From contig JAZGTN010000042.1 in assembly GCA_037783415.1 (NCBI GenBank), positions 2,038,001-2,102,000 on the forward strand: 64,000 bases of DNA, read 5' to 3'. Below, piece by piece: positions 13,209-25,200 of this stretch (within the stretch, counting starts at the first letter, position 1; the number at the start of each line of letters is the position of its first letter). A model generated the notes under the pieces. That model worked only from the letters and a program-made list of their open reading frames with translations, made no database searches and was not told where the DNA came from. The translations under genes were made by a program, and so were the position numbers. The stretch is from Leptasterias polaris. Its lineage: Eukaryota; Echinodermata; Asteroidea; Forcipulatida; Asteriidae.

Positions 13209-14100
13209 CGGGTATGGGGCACTGTTATGTTACTAAAATGCGTAATCAGATTTATATTGAAAGTTTTTTAATTTTCAAAAAAAAGTCGTTTGCAAACCTA
13301 TTACTTTTATACTTTTAGTGTACACGGGGGAAAGTGATATCGTTGCTGTATGAGTCTCCATAAAGTAGTTTAGATACACATGTATAACAATTTTCATGTA
13401 AATAGTCACAAACTTAACATGCTTAACTGATAAATTAAAAGACTAACAATTCAAAAATTAATGTTATCAAACTACGCATGCTTGCTACCTTATGTGTGAA
13501 GCAACATCATTTGTCATGATTATGAAAAGGGCATAAGAACCTACTGTTTACACGATGTGCAATTTATGTTGAATTTATTTTGCTAGTCACATTGTAATTC
13601 TTTGAAGTATTCAACAGGATCTAATAGTTAGATTCGCATAAAAACCGTTGTTGATCAGAGTCAAAGTTATGTTGACCTTTTTCCGATTGCATTTTCTCAG
13701 TTATCAAAAGTTATTCAAATCAGTGAATCACCAAAACAGTTCAGCAAAATACACTCGTTCAGTTGATATTCACCACCAAGCCAACAAATGGCTAACACGA
13801 AGGTTATGCAATGAGCTATTCATTGCACCACCGTCGAACATCGTAGATTTCCGAAGGATGGTTGCATTTATCGACGAGTGCAGTAACAAAGGACCATTAA
13901 CTTGGTATAGCGCCACCATCGATAACGTATCACGACACAGCCACCATGGATAACGTATCACGACACAGCAATGCAGTCTTCGTGGACTTTGCACCCAAGA
14001 TCAATGGCGCAGTGTGTGTACTGTTTACATGTACATGCAAGATTACGCGTGGTCAATGGAGCAGAATGACCAGACCTGCGGGCTAATACTAACGTAATGT
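13209..14100. repeat. Dispersed repeat with an inverted relative near 21.3 kb
   Basis: About 13625-13860 matches the reverse complement of about 21200-21440, including the phrase TCAGCAAAATAC, and a third partial copy lies at 21765-21840. The overlapping 101- and 74-codon frames here are not kept in the other copies. The rest of the stretch is unremarkable. Confidence 0.65.
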
Positions 14101-14812
14101 TCAACTTACATTTTCAGCGGGAAGTCAAGAACAACCGGGATAACTCTTTGTGTAGCATTTGTTGAGTTTTAAAAGACCTGTCCGATGATGTATTGATTGA
14201 AGCAATCCATTCAGTAATGATTAAGTTATGATTTTTTGAAATATTAAATTTTGATTTACTGTATTTCAACACCTGATGACGTAATCATGACGTCACAACA
14301 ACTTGATGGAGGTTTCATCAAGGTTCTAACATGGTGTAAATTTGAGGTTGATCGGATAAACAGAAGTGAAGAATTTGGGCAGGAAATGTTTTTTGGTTAA
14401 GAATTGCAGAAAGGCAAACTTTGACCTTCCGTTACGACCGGAAGTAAAGGTCATGTGAATTTGGCGTTAACTTTTCAAATGTTGCCCGTGTCTTGATCTA
14501 TCATAATGTTTAAATATGAATATTATAGCTTTCCTATTCAGAAACATACAGGCATTGGCATGAGGGCACTTTTTTGACCTTAAATGGCTTGTAATTTGAC
14601 ACCCGATGACGTCATCATGACGTCATTGCTCACACGTCTTCTGCTCTTTATGTTCTAATGTCACATTAAGTTTCAAGTTGATCAAAGGTTTGCAAGTATG
14701 TTTTTTTCTGCGGACAAACGACTATCAGAAGATTAAGCAAAACAAAGAAAAAAAAAAAAAAAAAAAAAACGAACAAAAACAAGGAGTTGTTCGGTCTGTG
14801 GACCGAACACCT
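14101..14812. repeat. Diverged module A relative ending in a hairpin
   Basis: Contains CACCTGATGACGTAATCATGACGTCA, the phrase GACCGGAAGTA, a long A run (14749-14770) and a terminal hairpin with arms 14785-14796 and 14801-14812 (one mismatch). Related DNA lies at 17100-17700 and, in reverse orientation, at about 20440-20790. Confidence 0.7.
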
Positions 14813-15430
14813 AACTAGAATTTAGTGTTTGTAAAAACAAAAACTATAGTGTTCGGGTATCTTTGGGGTCAGTGCTTTGTTAATGTGTGAGCTATATCAT
14901 TGAATCGATGAAAAGATTGTTTATAGCTCTTGACATATCACATGAAATAAATGCACCTCACAATTTGAGTTTTCAAAATAATAATCTTTTGTTAAGCCAA
15001 ATTTGAAAACTGATGACTTCATTATGACGTTAGACAAGTTCTTATCGAGACATTGGTATTTTTTATTTTAAGTATGTGCTTTAAATTATAAGTGAAAAAC
15101 AAAGTTTAACTTACAACACGTGTTGTCAGCAAAAGAATACACTATTTAATTTATTTGAAAGGGCAGAGGGTCTATTGTCCTTTCATACAGAGCAACATTT
15201 TTCGAATTCCCTTTCATCTTGGTTGCATATATCTTAAAACGAGCCTTTGAATTATTCACAAGTACAACTGTCATGTATGCCATTCACTGAAGTTTATTTA
15301 TTTTTCAATGGATATTGATTCTTTATTGATTAATAAATCCAACTACGTTAATCTTGTTGACATTATTGAGTTACAATTCTTAGAAGTTTTAACAGGGTTT
15401 AAAATACTGTGATTTGGCTACTCAACACAA
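14813..15430. repeat. Diverged module D relative
   Basis: Begins directly after the preceding hairpin with a decayed form of the TAGAGTTTGT palindrome and then follows module D (compare 6085-6780). No gene is seen. Confidence 0.65.
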
Positions 15431-15884
15431 GGGTAAAGAGGGGGAAACGATATCGAGTGTTACTTACCAGTCAAAGACTTGTTGATTGCTAGCGTTGTGC
15501 AGAGCTACCGAGTAAAACTCCAGACGAGAAATCTTATGTAAGGTTTGAGGATTGAACTTGTTCTGGGTTAAATTGTTCAAATATCAGCGCAAAATGTGAG
15601 GCTTTTTTCTGGGACTATTAAGGAAACTGCCCAGCATGTGTATCCTCTAAGCTAGAAACGAACATTATGGTATGTTGATTTTAAGGGGTGGTGTTATACA
15701 GTTGTGATTCAAACCTTTTGTACGGGTTTATGGTTCATGGGGTTCCAAAATAACGTTTTCAATAGCTTAGGCAACTATTCAATTGACTGTATGCCTAGGT
15801 TCACTCTTGCAAGGGCCAAGGTTTTCATTTTGCAAATATTTCTAAAGAAACTATTTTAGCTGTACATGGTTAACCCAGATAACA
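15431..15884. other. Stretch without recognised gene
   Basis: No repeat partner, domain or splice-bounded frame was seen. Confidence 0.5.
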
Positions 15885-16655
15885 TCCATACATTGGGCCA
15901 GCGTTGGTATCGGGTTGGCAACGTTGGCGTTGGTATTGTGTCAGCCATGTTGGCACTTCGTCGCCATAATCGGCATTGGCACTATGTTAGTTTCTGATGT
16001 TAGGCCAATGTTGGCTCTTGGTCGGCAGAACCACATTGGTTTTAAGTTGGCAATCAACATTAGGCCAATGTTCGTTTTTAGTGGGAAAAACAATAATTGG
16101 CATTGTGTTGGGGTTCTGATGTTGGGCCGATGTTGGCTTTAGGTTGGCATTTCCACATTGGGTTTACGTTGGTGATCAATGACGAGACAACGTTGGTTAT
16201 AAGTGGGAAAGCAATATCGGCATTATGTTGTTGCTGTGTTGTTGGGCCAATGTTGGCTCTAGATCGGCATTATACCACATTGGTTTTACGTCGGTACTCA
16301 ATGTTGAACCAACGTTTGTTATTGGTGGAAAAGCAATATCGGCATTGTGTTGGTTTCTGACAGAGGACCAATGTTGGCTCTAGGTCAAAAGTACCACATT
16401 GGTTTTACGTCGGCACTCAATGTTGAACCAACGTTTGTTATTGGTGGAAAAGCAATATCGGCATTGTGTTGGTTTCTGACAGAGGACCAATGTTGGCTCT
16501 AGGTCAAAAGTACCACATTGGTTTTACGTCGGCACTCAATGTTGAACCAACGTTTGTTATTGGTGGAAAAGCAATATCGGCATTGTGTTGGTTTGTGATG
16601 TAGGACCAATGTTGGCTCTGTGGTCGGCATTACCACATTGGTGTAAATGCGTGAG
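15885..16655. repeat. Tandem repeat array, 119 bp unit
   Basis: The unit carries CCACATTGGTTTTACGTCGG, CAATGTTGAACCAACG and ACCAATGTTGGCTCTAGGTC. The spacing from GTACCACATTGG at 16391 to its next copy at 16510 is exactly 119. The last three units are almost identical and the earlier ones are degenerate. The 75- and 87-codon frames inside are by-products of the repetition. Confidence 0.85.
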
Positions 16656-18039
16656 CTATTTCATTAAGTTGAACTGTGGTGCTATTACTGTTTTGAGGTG
16701 CGTAACAAACTACACACTTAAAGCAAAAGTCTAAAAAAGCACACTATCAAAAGCCTTGCACTTGATTGTTAGCGAGATTTACAAGGACGGCTGTTTTAGA
16801 GACCAACAAAGTATAACGGCAAAATCAGGTTTGGCGAACCTTGAACAGATTCAATGGAGCGAGCAGCCGCTCACCGTTTAACTGGTTTAGATTGCGTATT
16901 GTGTGTGTTTTCAGGTCAAAAAGGTAACATCTCTGTGGAAAAGTGAGAAGGCTTAAGGACCTACAACATGATATAAAAGTTGTGATTAATGTGTATGTAA
17001 AAAGTATGAGTATTTCTTAAATTATGAATTGTGAAATTTTCATCTACAGGTTTGAACAGGAAGTTGAGTTCAATCGGTGTAAGACTCTGTGTAGTATTTG
17101 CTACAATTTTCAAGACCTCTTGATGATGTATATATTTTATAATAGCTCATGTACTTCTTGAGTTATGAATTTTTGAAATATTAAACTTTGATTTACTGTA
17201 TTTCAACACCTGATGTGTTCATCATGACGTCACAACTACTTGATTGAGGTTCTATCAAGGTCCTAACATGGTGTAAATTTGAAGTTGATCTAATATACAG
17301 AAGTTTAGTTTTTGCCGGGAAATGTTTTTTTAAAGAAAATCACAAAGGCAAACTTTGACCTTTCGGTACGACCGAAAGTAAAAGTCATATGAATTTTGCG
17401 TTAACTTTTTAAATGCTGCCCGTGTCTTCATCTATCATATGAGGAAATACTAATACTCCAACTTTAATATTCAGAGACATAAAGGCATTGGCATATGGTC
17501 ACCTTTTGAACTTAAATGACTTGGACGTCACAACTTACTCAGCTGCTGCTAGTTATGTTCTAACTTCACATGAAGTTTCAAGTTGATCAAAGGTTTTCAA
17601 CCATGCTTTTGCTTGCGGACAAAGCTCGGGGAGAAGAATACGCAAAACAAAGAAGAAGAACAAAACCAAAACGAACAACTAGACATAATTTTTTGTTGGA
17701 AACAAAAAAGAGGTGTTCGGTGTGACCTCGTGTTTCAAAGAAATGTTATAAACATGTCTGTGTATTAAATATTGTGTACTTCTATAGAGTCTTTAGAATG
17801 GTGGTTCTAAAGATTTGACCAAACTTTTTGGATGTAACACATCCCAGCTTGAGTACATGCAAAGTTTCTATTTGATCACCAAAGTTGTTCTGTACATATA
17901 GATCTTGTAAAACACTACCTTGGTGGTGACATAACATGAAAATCGATGACGTCGTGAAAACGTCACTCCACGTTATATCCTTGTTGGACCTTCCAAGTCT
18001 CATGCAAAATGAAATTTGACTATAGCTTGCTTTGTACTG
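16656..18039. repeat. Diverged module A-like DNA and unique spacer
   Basis: 17040-17650 follows the 14100-14730 relative (TATTTCAACACCTGATG, ACGACCGAAAGTA, TTGATCAAAGG). AGGTGTTCGG appears at 17711 without a matching second arm. 17721-18039 shows no repeat partner and no gene. Confidence 0.55.
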
Positions 18040-18892
18040 AAGATATGTACCAATTGGTCAATATTTCTAAAATTTGTTAAAAAAAATTGGATGACGTCAT
18101 CAAGTCGTCACTCTAGCTTTAAGTAGTCAATATAACTGTCTATCAACATGCCAAGTTTCAACTCAGTCAAACTTGTGGTTTTGTAGATACACAGCTTCAA
18201 AAAGTAAACATTTAATGCGATACCACGTGACACATGATGACGTCATCAATCTAAAAATTCACACATATGTTGTCTGCATGAAGGTCATTATGTATACCAA
18301 TTTTGAAACGATTATCATAAACTTCGCCACAGACATCTAGTAAAAGTGTATTTTTAATTGTTTTCAACCTGCCGCTAGAGGGCGCTCTTGACTTTTATGA
18401 CGTCACTTGTCTTATTTTTTTAAACCAGACTCTTGCTCGACTATAACACCGTTTAAAAAAACTTCAAAAAGTGTGCCACTTTTAAATTACGAGGCACTTC
18501 CTGTTTCTTCCTGTTTCGACCGGAAGTAGAGGTCATGTGAGGTCACGCACATGACAAAAAATAAAGACCTATATGACCTAAGTATGATCCCGCATAAAAC
18601 AACCGACGGCCTCTTAAATGTGATTTGTTACAGAATTTCAAAGATTAATTTATTTTTTTCTAAAAACCTTGTAATTTGACACCTGATGACGTCATCATGA
18701 CGTAACTGAAACGGTTTCGTCTCCTAATGGTTATCTATCTACATGTAAAGTTTCAAGTTTATATGAGCTTGGGAAGTGTGCTTTTGCTAGCGGACAAGGG
18801 ACGGCCAGAAGCAGAAGACGAAGTAAAAAAAACAAAAAAAAACGAACAATAACAAGAGGTGTTCGGAGCTACGCTCCGCTCCGAACACCTAA
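18040..18892. repeat. Long repeat module A, copy 3
   Basis: Copy of about 170-950 and 3594-4433. It ends with the same perfect 13 bp hairpin (18857-18869 and 18878-18890). It joins directly to a second hairpin end at 18925-18954. Confidence 0.85.
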
Positions 18893-18924
18893 AAAGTAAG
18901 AAAAAAAACCGGAACAAAAACAAG

Positions 18925-18954
18925 AGGTGTTACGGGCTGTGTGCCCGAACACCT
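18925..18954. repeat. Second terminal hairpin (AGGTGTT.CGGGC type)
   Basis: Arms 18925-18936 and 18943-18954 pair except for one bulged base. It is preceded by an A-run and a GGAACAAAAACAAG phrase like the other hairpin ends. Confidence 0.7.
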
Positions 18955-18977
18955 AATAAGCTTACCCTACAAAATGC

Positions 18978-19282
18978 GCTGTGAGTAGCTGTCCGACTGG
19001 TCTAGGTAGGGTGTGTCTCGTAAACAAAAAGTGGAATGTGAGAAATGTCAGCAGTATCCCCGGATTTTCCACCATATTTTACGGATCTTCCACCATATAT
19101 TATGGCTTTGTCAGCCCACCGGGATACTAAGACACACAACTTCAAATAAAACAGGCTTGTGAGACTTCTTCTTAAAGATAACACAATTGCTTTATTTATA
19201 ACTTAACTTACGTAACTTAGACAAACTAAGAACGGAGACTCCAACCTCCCAGACCAGGCTAACAGCTACTCGCGATCATAGG
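18978..19282. mobile_element. MITE-like element with inverted ends
   Basis: The ends TGAGTAGCTGT...TGGTCT (from 18980) and AGACCAGGCTAACAGCTACTCGC (to about 19276) are imperfect inverted repeats around about 250 bases. No transposase frame lies between them. Boundaries and family are uncertain. Confidence 0.45.
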
Positions 19283-19364
19283 CCGCACCCTGGCTTAAGT
19301 ACTCACTTCCTTAATTAGTATTCATAATATTAATACGCCATCATACGAAAAGTAGTCCCATAAC

Positions 19365-19930
19365 AATGGTCTTGATGGAAAGCTTTGCTTGAAATACCCT
19401 AACTTTAATGGTATAGAAAACTTTACAGTTTGGAGGAATTGAGTAGAACAATTAGTTTTCATCTCGTGAGCCCAAGATCAAAACAGTTGCAGGGTTTTTC
19501 AATTTTTCTTCTGACTCCGATAACGGACTGAGCTTAAACATTTACAGATTTAAGCTCAGGAAACAGGTTTTGAAGCCCATTTAGGGTGTGGTTATATTCT
19601 TGCAACGATTTTTATTTTTGTATAGGTTGTTAACCATCGCTTACCGTTAACTGTTTATGTCTTTGTTCCTTTTGCAATATGCCATAACTTGCTTGCTGGT
19701 GTCCCTTGATAAATTCAACTTGGGAACAATACGCTGAAAACGCCATAGAAGGTAACATTTCTGAATAATCTTAGACTACTAGACCATCTTGAAGACCCAC
19801 CGAAATTGTATTTATTTTCGGGAAAATTTACCAACCAAATTATTGAGTAATATGAATGAATGTGATGAACTTATGAGTCAATTCTTACTTTGAAATGTCA
19901 TTTCGTTTGACCAACTATTTTGATTTTGAG
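19365..19930. repeat. 5' block shared by the A, B and C gene units
   Basis: Matches 31370-31980, 56000-56580 and 58260-58790 (landmarks GGAATTGAGTA, AACGATTTTTGTA, AACATGGGACCACC). In unit C the block occurs both upstream of exon 1 and inside intron 1, so its position here does not fix where the first exon of gene A should be. Confidence 0.7.
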
Positions 19931-19932
19931 GT

Positions 19933-20308
19933 TTAAAGGCACTGAACACGTTTGGTAATTGTCAAAGACCAGTATTCTCACTTGGTGTATCCCAACATAT
20001 GCATAAAATAACAAGCCTGTGGAAATTTGGGCTCAATTGGTCATTGAAGTTGCAAGAAAATGATGAAAGAAAAAACACCCTTGTACAAATTAGTGTACTT
20101 TCAAATAGGAATAAAAGGCTTCTGGCCAGAAGTCTTTTATTATTTTAGTGAGAAATTACCTCTTTCTCAAAAACTACGTTACTTCAGAGGGAGTCGTTTC
20201 TCACAATGTTTTATACTATCAACAGCTCTCCGTTGCTCGTTACCAAGTAGGTTTTTATGCTAATATATATTTGGAGTAATTACCAAACGTGTACAGTGCC
20301 TTTAAGGG
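19933..20308. mobile_element. MITE with AAAGGCACTG...CAGTGCCTTT ends
   Basis: Terminal inverted repeats AAAGGCACTGAACACGTTTG and its near complement at 20281-20305 flank about 370 bases with no coding capacity. The flanking DNA continues the gene-unit block on both sides, as expected for an insertion. Related elements lie at 34874-35262, 36266-36646 and 60616-61003. Confidence 0.7.
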
Positions 20309-20399
20309 TGCAAAACAAAAGTAATATTCTACGAACGACCCTGGAGATATAGACTACGTAGATATTTACGAACATTTTTGTAGGTGTTCTTAAAAATCT

Positions 20400-21885
20400 T
20401 AACGTCTGTATATCCATAGAGCAAGGACCTTGCTCTATGGTATATCAGATCAACTTCAAATTTACACCAAGTTAGGACCTTGATAAAACCTCCATCAAGT
20501 AGTTGTGACGTCGTGATGACGTCATCAGTGTTGAAATACAGTAAATCAAAGTTTAATATTTCAAAAATTCATAACTTATTAACTACTAAATGGATTTGTA
20601 CAATCTATATATCATCGGACAGGTCTTGGGAAACCCAACAAACGCTACACAAAGAGTGACCCCAATTGACCTTGTCTTCCTGTTCAAAACGGAAGTTGAA
20701 AATTAAATAAAATAAATCTGAAAAAATACTTGTTCTTAAGTCACAAATTTTACATCCGGTTGTAGGACATTTAGTCTTTTCAAACTTTTGCACAGAGATA
20801 ATACTAATTTGACCTAAACCTCTGGTCGAAATCGGACGTTAAAGCCCACGTATCATCCCACATGAAAGGTAACGTATTAACCGTATCCAACCCAGTGGCA
20901 CGGTATATAGCCACATGGCTGGCTGCTCCGCTCCGATCCATTGTTCACAAGGTTCAAAGTCCATGAAGCCTGGTGGACTGTGTATGCATAAACGCTTTTT
21001 AACCGTATCTAAACCCAGTGGCACGGTAGCTGGCTGTTGCGTTCCATTGACCAAAAGGTTCAAAGTCCATCAAACATGCACACCACAAGGCTGGCTGCTC
21101 CGCTCCAGTGCACACTAGGCCTGAATATTATGTCCATGGTGGCGCTATATCAAATTAGTGGTCGATCAATAAATAAAGTGCTCCGCAGAAATTGCGGACT
21201 CAGAAATCTATTTCGTTCGATGGTAGTCCATTAGTTGTTCAGTGCACAACCTTCGGGTTAGCCTTTTGTGGGCTTGGCGGTAAATAGCGACTAAAAGAAG
21301 GTATTTTGCTGACATGTTTTGGGTTGATTTGTATGACTTTTGATGACTGAGAAAATGAAATCGGCAAGAGATCAACAATAATTAACTCTTATCAACAGCG
21401 GTTTTTACGAGAATCCAACTTTTAGTTCCTTTTGAATACTTCAATATAGTTCTGTGTGAAGAGGCTTTTGATCAACTTGTATACAATATAACGGGGCCCC
21501 AGCCGAGGTTTGGGAAAGGCCTCTGGTCACCGTAACCACCGGTGCATTTCCAATCGCGTGAAAAAGGGCACCCGAGCTTCTTACCATAAATAACCTTCGA
21601 AATGGTAGAATTTGATCAAATTTCAATCTTGTATCATAAAGATCATGGTAAAATGTGTTTTTCAAGAAAGTTAATGGTCTTTTGTTTACTGCGCTCTGTG
21701 ACAATTATTGGCTCTGTGATAAATGCAACCGACGGTAGTCCAGTGAAAAGCTCCTGCAGAAAGTTCTAGATAGCCTTTTGTTGGCTTGGTGGTAAATATC
21801 AACTAAACGAGTGTATTTTGCTGACCTGTTTTTTTAGGCCAAAAATCCGAACACCTCGAATTTGTTATCAAACAAATTCTTATGT
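20400..21885. repeat. Repeat-filled insertion upstream of gene A exon 2
   Basis: Absent from the matching part of units B and C. It contains reverse-oriented module A-like DNA (20440-20790), a direct duplication of about 125 bp (20880-21120, landmark CCCAGTGGCACGGTA at 20889 and 21014), a reverse relative of 13625-13860 (21200-21440) and a further fragment at 21765-21840. It ends with CCGAACACCT plus a GAATTTGT/ACAAATTC palindrome near 21849-21880. No gene is seen. Confidence 0.65.
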
Positions 21886-22158
21886 CTAGTTTGTGTTTGA
21901 TCTCGCAGTTGATGTGTAGACGGTTTAATCCAATGCACGCAAAGGCTCTGTGTTACTTTATTTATTAATTAGTTCCCTTTGTGTTTGAATCGTTCAAGAG
22001 GAATAAAAAGGGGTGTATTTTTTGTTTTCAAACTGAGCACCTTTATGCCCGGAAAGAAAGAAATAAAAAATAAAAAAAATAAAAAAAACACCGAATAAAT
22101 AAAAGATAAGTAAATGTTTGCCTTGCTTTTCTGCTTCCTATTTGTCACTCATGTACAG

Positions 22159-22215
22159 GACTTTTGCTGGCCCATCCCATCAGCGGTGTGGAAACCCAAG
22201 AACCATCTTCAACAG
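22159..22215 (+). CDS. Gene A exon 2 (leader end and linker)
   Basis: Acceptor TACAG precedes it and donor GTGATT follows. It enters and leaves in phase 1 and encodes GLLLAHPISGVETQEPSSTG, the same as the exons at 33697 and 59323 apart from a few residues. Confidence 0.8.
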
Positions 22216-25200
22216 GTGATTTAGTTTAATATTCTTCGGTGTTTTGTCGGTTTCGGGATTCAGTATTATTATTTATTAAATTTTTCACTGCGATTTGTCG
22301 ACATGCATAGTTGACCACATATTCTCAATAACTTTATTTTAAATGACTCATTATTATTATTATTTTTTTATAACTGTCTTTTACTTAATTGGTATTTAAT
22401 TTCAAAACGATTTCTTCATGTTGACCCATGACGTCATCATCACAATGATCTTGGTTGTGCTATTTTTGGAGTCATCACAAAGGCTGGTGACTCTTTAAAT
22501 TAAATCGATTTTTCATTGATGTAATCCGTGCAAGAGAACAAGTTGGTTTTGTTATAAAACATAAATTTGGCTCTTTATAACATATTCGTTAATTATTTAA
22601 TACGTTTTGTACTCATCTTTTTTTGTAAATGCAATTTATTAAACAGTTTACATGTTTATTAATCCTGAGTATAGGACCACTATGTACAAGTGGACCTTTG
22701 GGAATGGAGAGTGGAGCAATTCCTGATGAAAGTTTAACTGCATCCTCATATTATTACAGTTCTTGGCATCCTAAATATGCTCGACTTAATGTTGGTAAGT
22801 CGGCTACCAAAATGTATTCCCTTTTCGCAGTGAGCATTTAAAACTATTTGAACATCTTGTAATCTTTGGTAATTTGTTTCACCTGAAATGATCCGACATC
22901 GTCCCAACCTCCCAAGTCTAGTATCCCTACGAACCTCATTCTTCTACAACAATGTTTGGGTAGTCTGGCTTTAGAAAGAGTAACGAATGATCATCATGAT
23001 CCTCTCTACGGGTCTTATTATGGTACTAGAATCTTTCTCAACACAGGCTTTAAAAACACTCAAACTAAACCAACAAAATTAAGGAAGTCATACAATATAA
23101 TTATGATAAAATTGCAACGACTCAGAACATACAAGCATTACGCTTATTTACACCATGTGGGCTTACGCCATTAGTTATTTCCATTTTATACGTCACTTTT
23201 ACTGGGAATAATGGTGCAATTTGAATGTTTCCATTCAGGACCAGAAACTTGAGGGGTGGTTTGGAGGAATTTAAACATGAACCAAAATCAACCAGCAAAT
23301 TAATATGAAATTATCAAACAAACTTAAAACGTTAAATTTAAACCAGTTTTTAAGAAAAGGGTTCTGGAACACATACTATAAAAATAAGGTTTAGGCTCTG
23401 TTATACAGTTACGTGGGTTAAAATGACCAATATTTCAATTGTTATTACGAATCGCTTATCAGAAAAAGCGTACAGTTTTTAATCAGGCGGAGGGCCGGGG
23501 ATGGTTTATAGTCGACCCAATATTCATACACGGCTTATACCTTACTGTAATTTCACTAAGATGGATGCGTAAATGATTGTAAGTTCTACATTACATTTCA
23601 TCATTGTTTTCATTTACAAGATAATGGAGGCGACGGCTTCTGGATGCCTAAATTCACGTTCGACTCTTGGATTCAAGTTGATCTGGGATTACCAATTCCA
23701 GTTGTCACAGGTTTGATAGTCCAGGGTATGTCTGAGGCACATGTAGAAACGTTCAGCATTCAGTACAGCGACGACGGAAGCTCAGAAAGCTGGAGTAATT
23801 TTGCCAATGCCGACGGAGAAACAATACATGTAAGATACAGTCTTCTTCTGAATTCAATTGTTGAGTCCATTGGTCTACCAAAAAGTAGCCATTACCGGTA
23901 TTGTATAACGTTAGCGTTCGCACTTCAACTTCAGTTGTTGAGCACTTTACAGGCAAAAGTGGTGAAACAAAAAAATGCTATTGAATGTTGCTAGTTTTTC
24001 CATAAAAAGGGGGGGGGGGGTGTATACTGGAACCTTTTTATTGGATTATTTGAATCATATATCATTATTGAATAATCAACGAAATACAACTTTTAACATT
24101 GACACCTTTCCAAGTATCTCTCATTTTGACATTCGAAATGGATTGCATGAACTGATTTAAAGGAACATTACAGAATTGGTTTTTCTAACAAAACAGTTGC
24201 TGGCAGTGTAAGCACTTTATGTAATACACCATATAAATAAACTGACAAACCTGTAGAAGTTTGAGATCGATTGGCCATCTGGGTCACGAGAAAATAGTGA
24301 AAAACCGATTACACATTTGCATGAAATCATCGATGAATAAAACGCTCACTGAGCGATAAACTCCAACCGGAAAATTAGTTTCATTTATTTCGCATCAAAT
24401 ATGGCATTTCAGACAGAAATATTTCAAGGGATGTTTTCTACTATCATCATCATTAGACCGTGTAAGTTTTATGTAAATCTGTGATCTAAAGTATATTTTA
24501 CGAGTTTTTTTCTTACCAATTCTGTAACCTCCCTTTAAATGACTATATGCAACACGAATACAAAATCCCAGTTTTGCGAATTGTGGTCATTGATGAACAC
24601 GCCTTGACGTTCACTTTGAAACTTTTCATTATAAAATAATGTATGTTGATGTTGAGTTTAATACACGCATTAACGGCAATGTTCCAACATTAACATTTTC
24701 AGTTTTTAATCAAAACAAAGGTTTTTTGCCCACCGCATTAGTTACCTCGGATTCCTAAGCAAGAGTGAACGACTACCCAAAAGAAGTTGTAAACATACAA
24801 TAACCGTTACAGGGTTTGGTCGTTTCTCAATATTTTGATAGCGCTTTGTTAACGAAAACAAATAATAACTAAACATAATTGTTGTTACATAACGAAAACA
24901 ATGTGTTCGGTTCCGGGAGGGAAATGGTGAGCCATTTTTTAATAAACGTGGTATCATGAAAAGTGTGCATTTTTGCGGACAATCGCGGGGGGAAAGAAGA
25001 AAAAGACGTAATATTTAGGAAAAAACGTACAAAAACAAGAGGTGTTGCGGGCGGATTGCCCGAACACTTGATAATCCACTCACAACACAAACTGGAAAAC
25101 AAAACGGCACAGACAAAAGCAAAACGTAAACAAATTATTGAGAAATTAGTGTCTAGGAGTCCATGAAGCTGTGGAATAAATGTTTTCGTACAAAGTGACG

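Noticed and set aside
15915..16360. Two plus-strand frames of 75 and 87 codons
   Set aside because: They lie wholly within the 119 bp tandem array and repeat the array motif; no domain or codon conservation.
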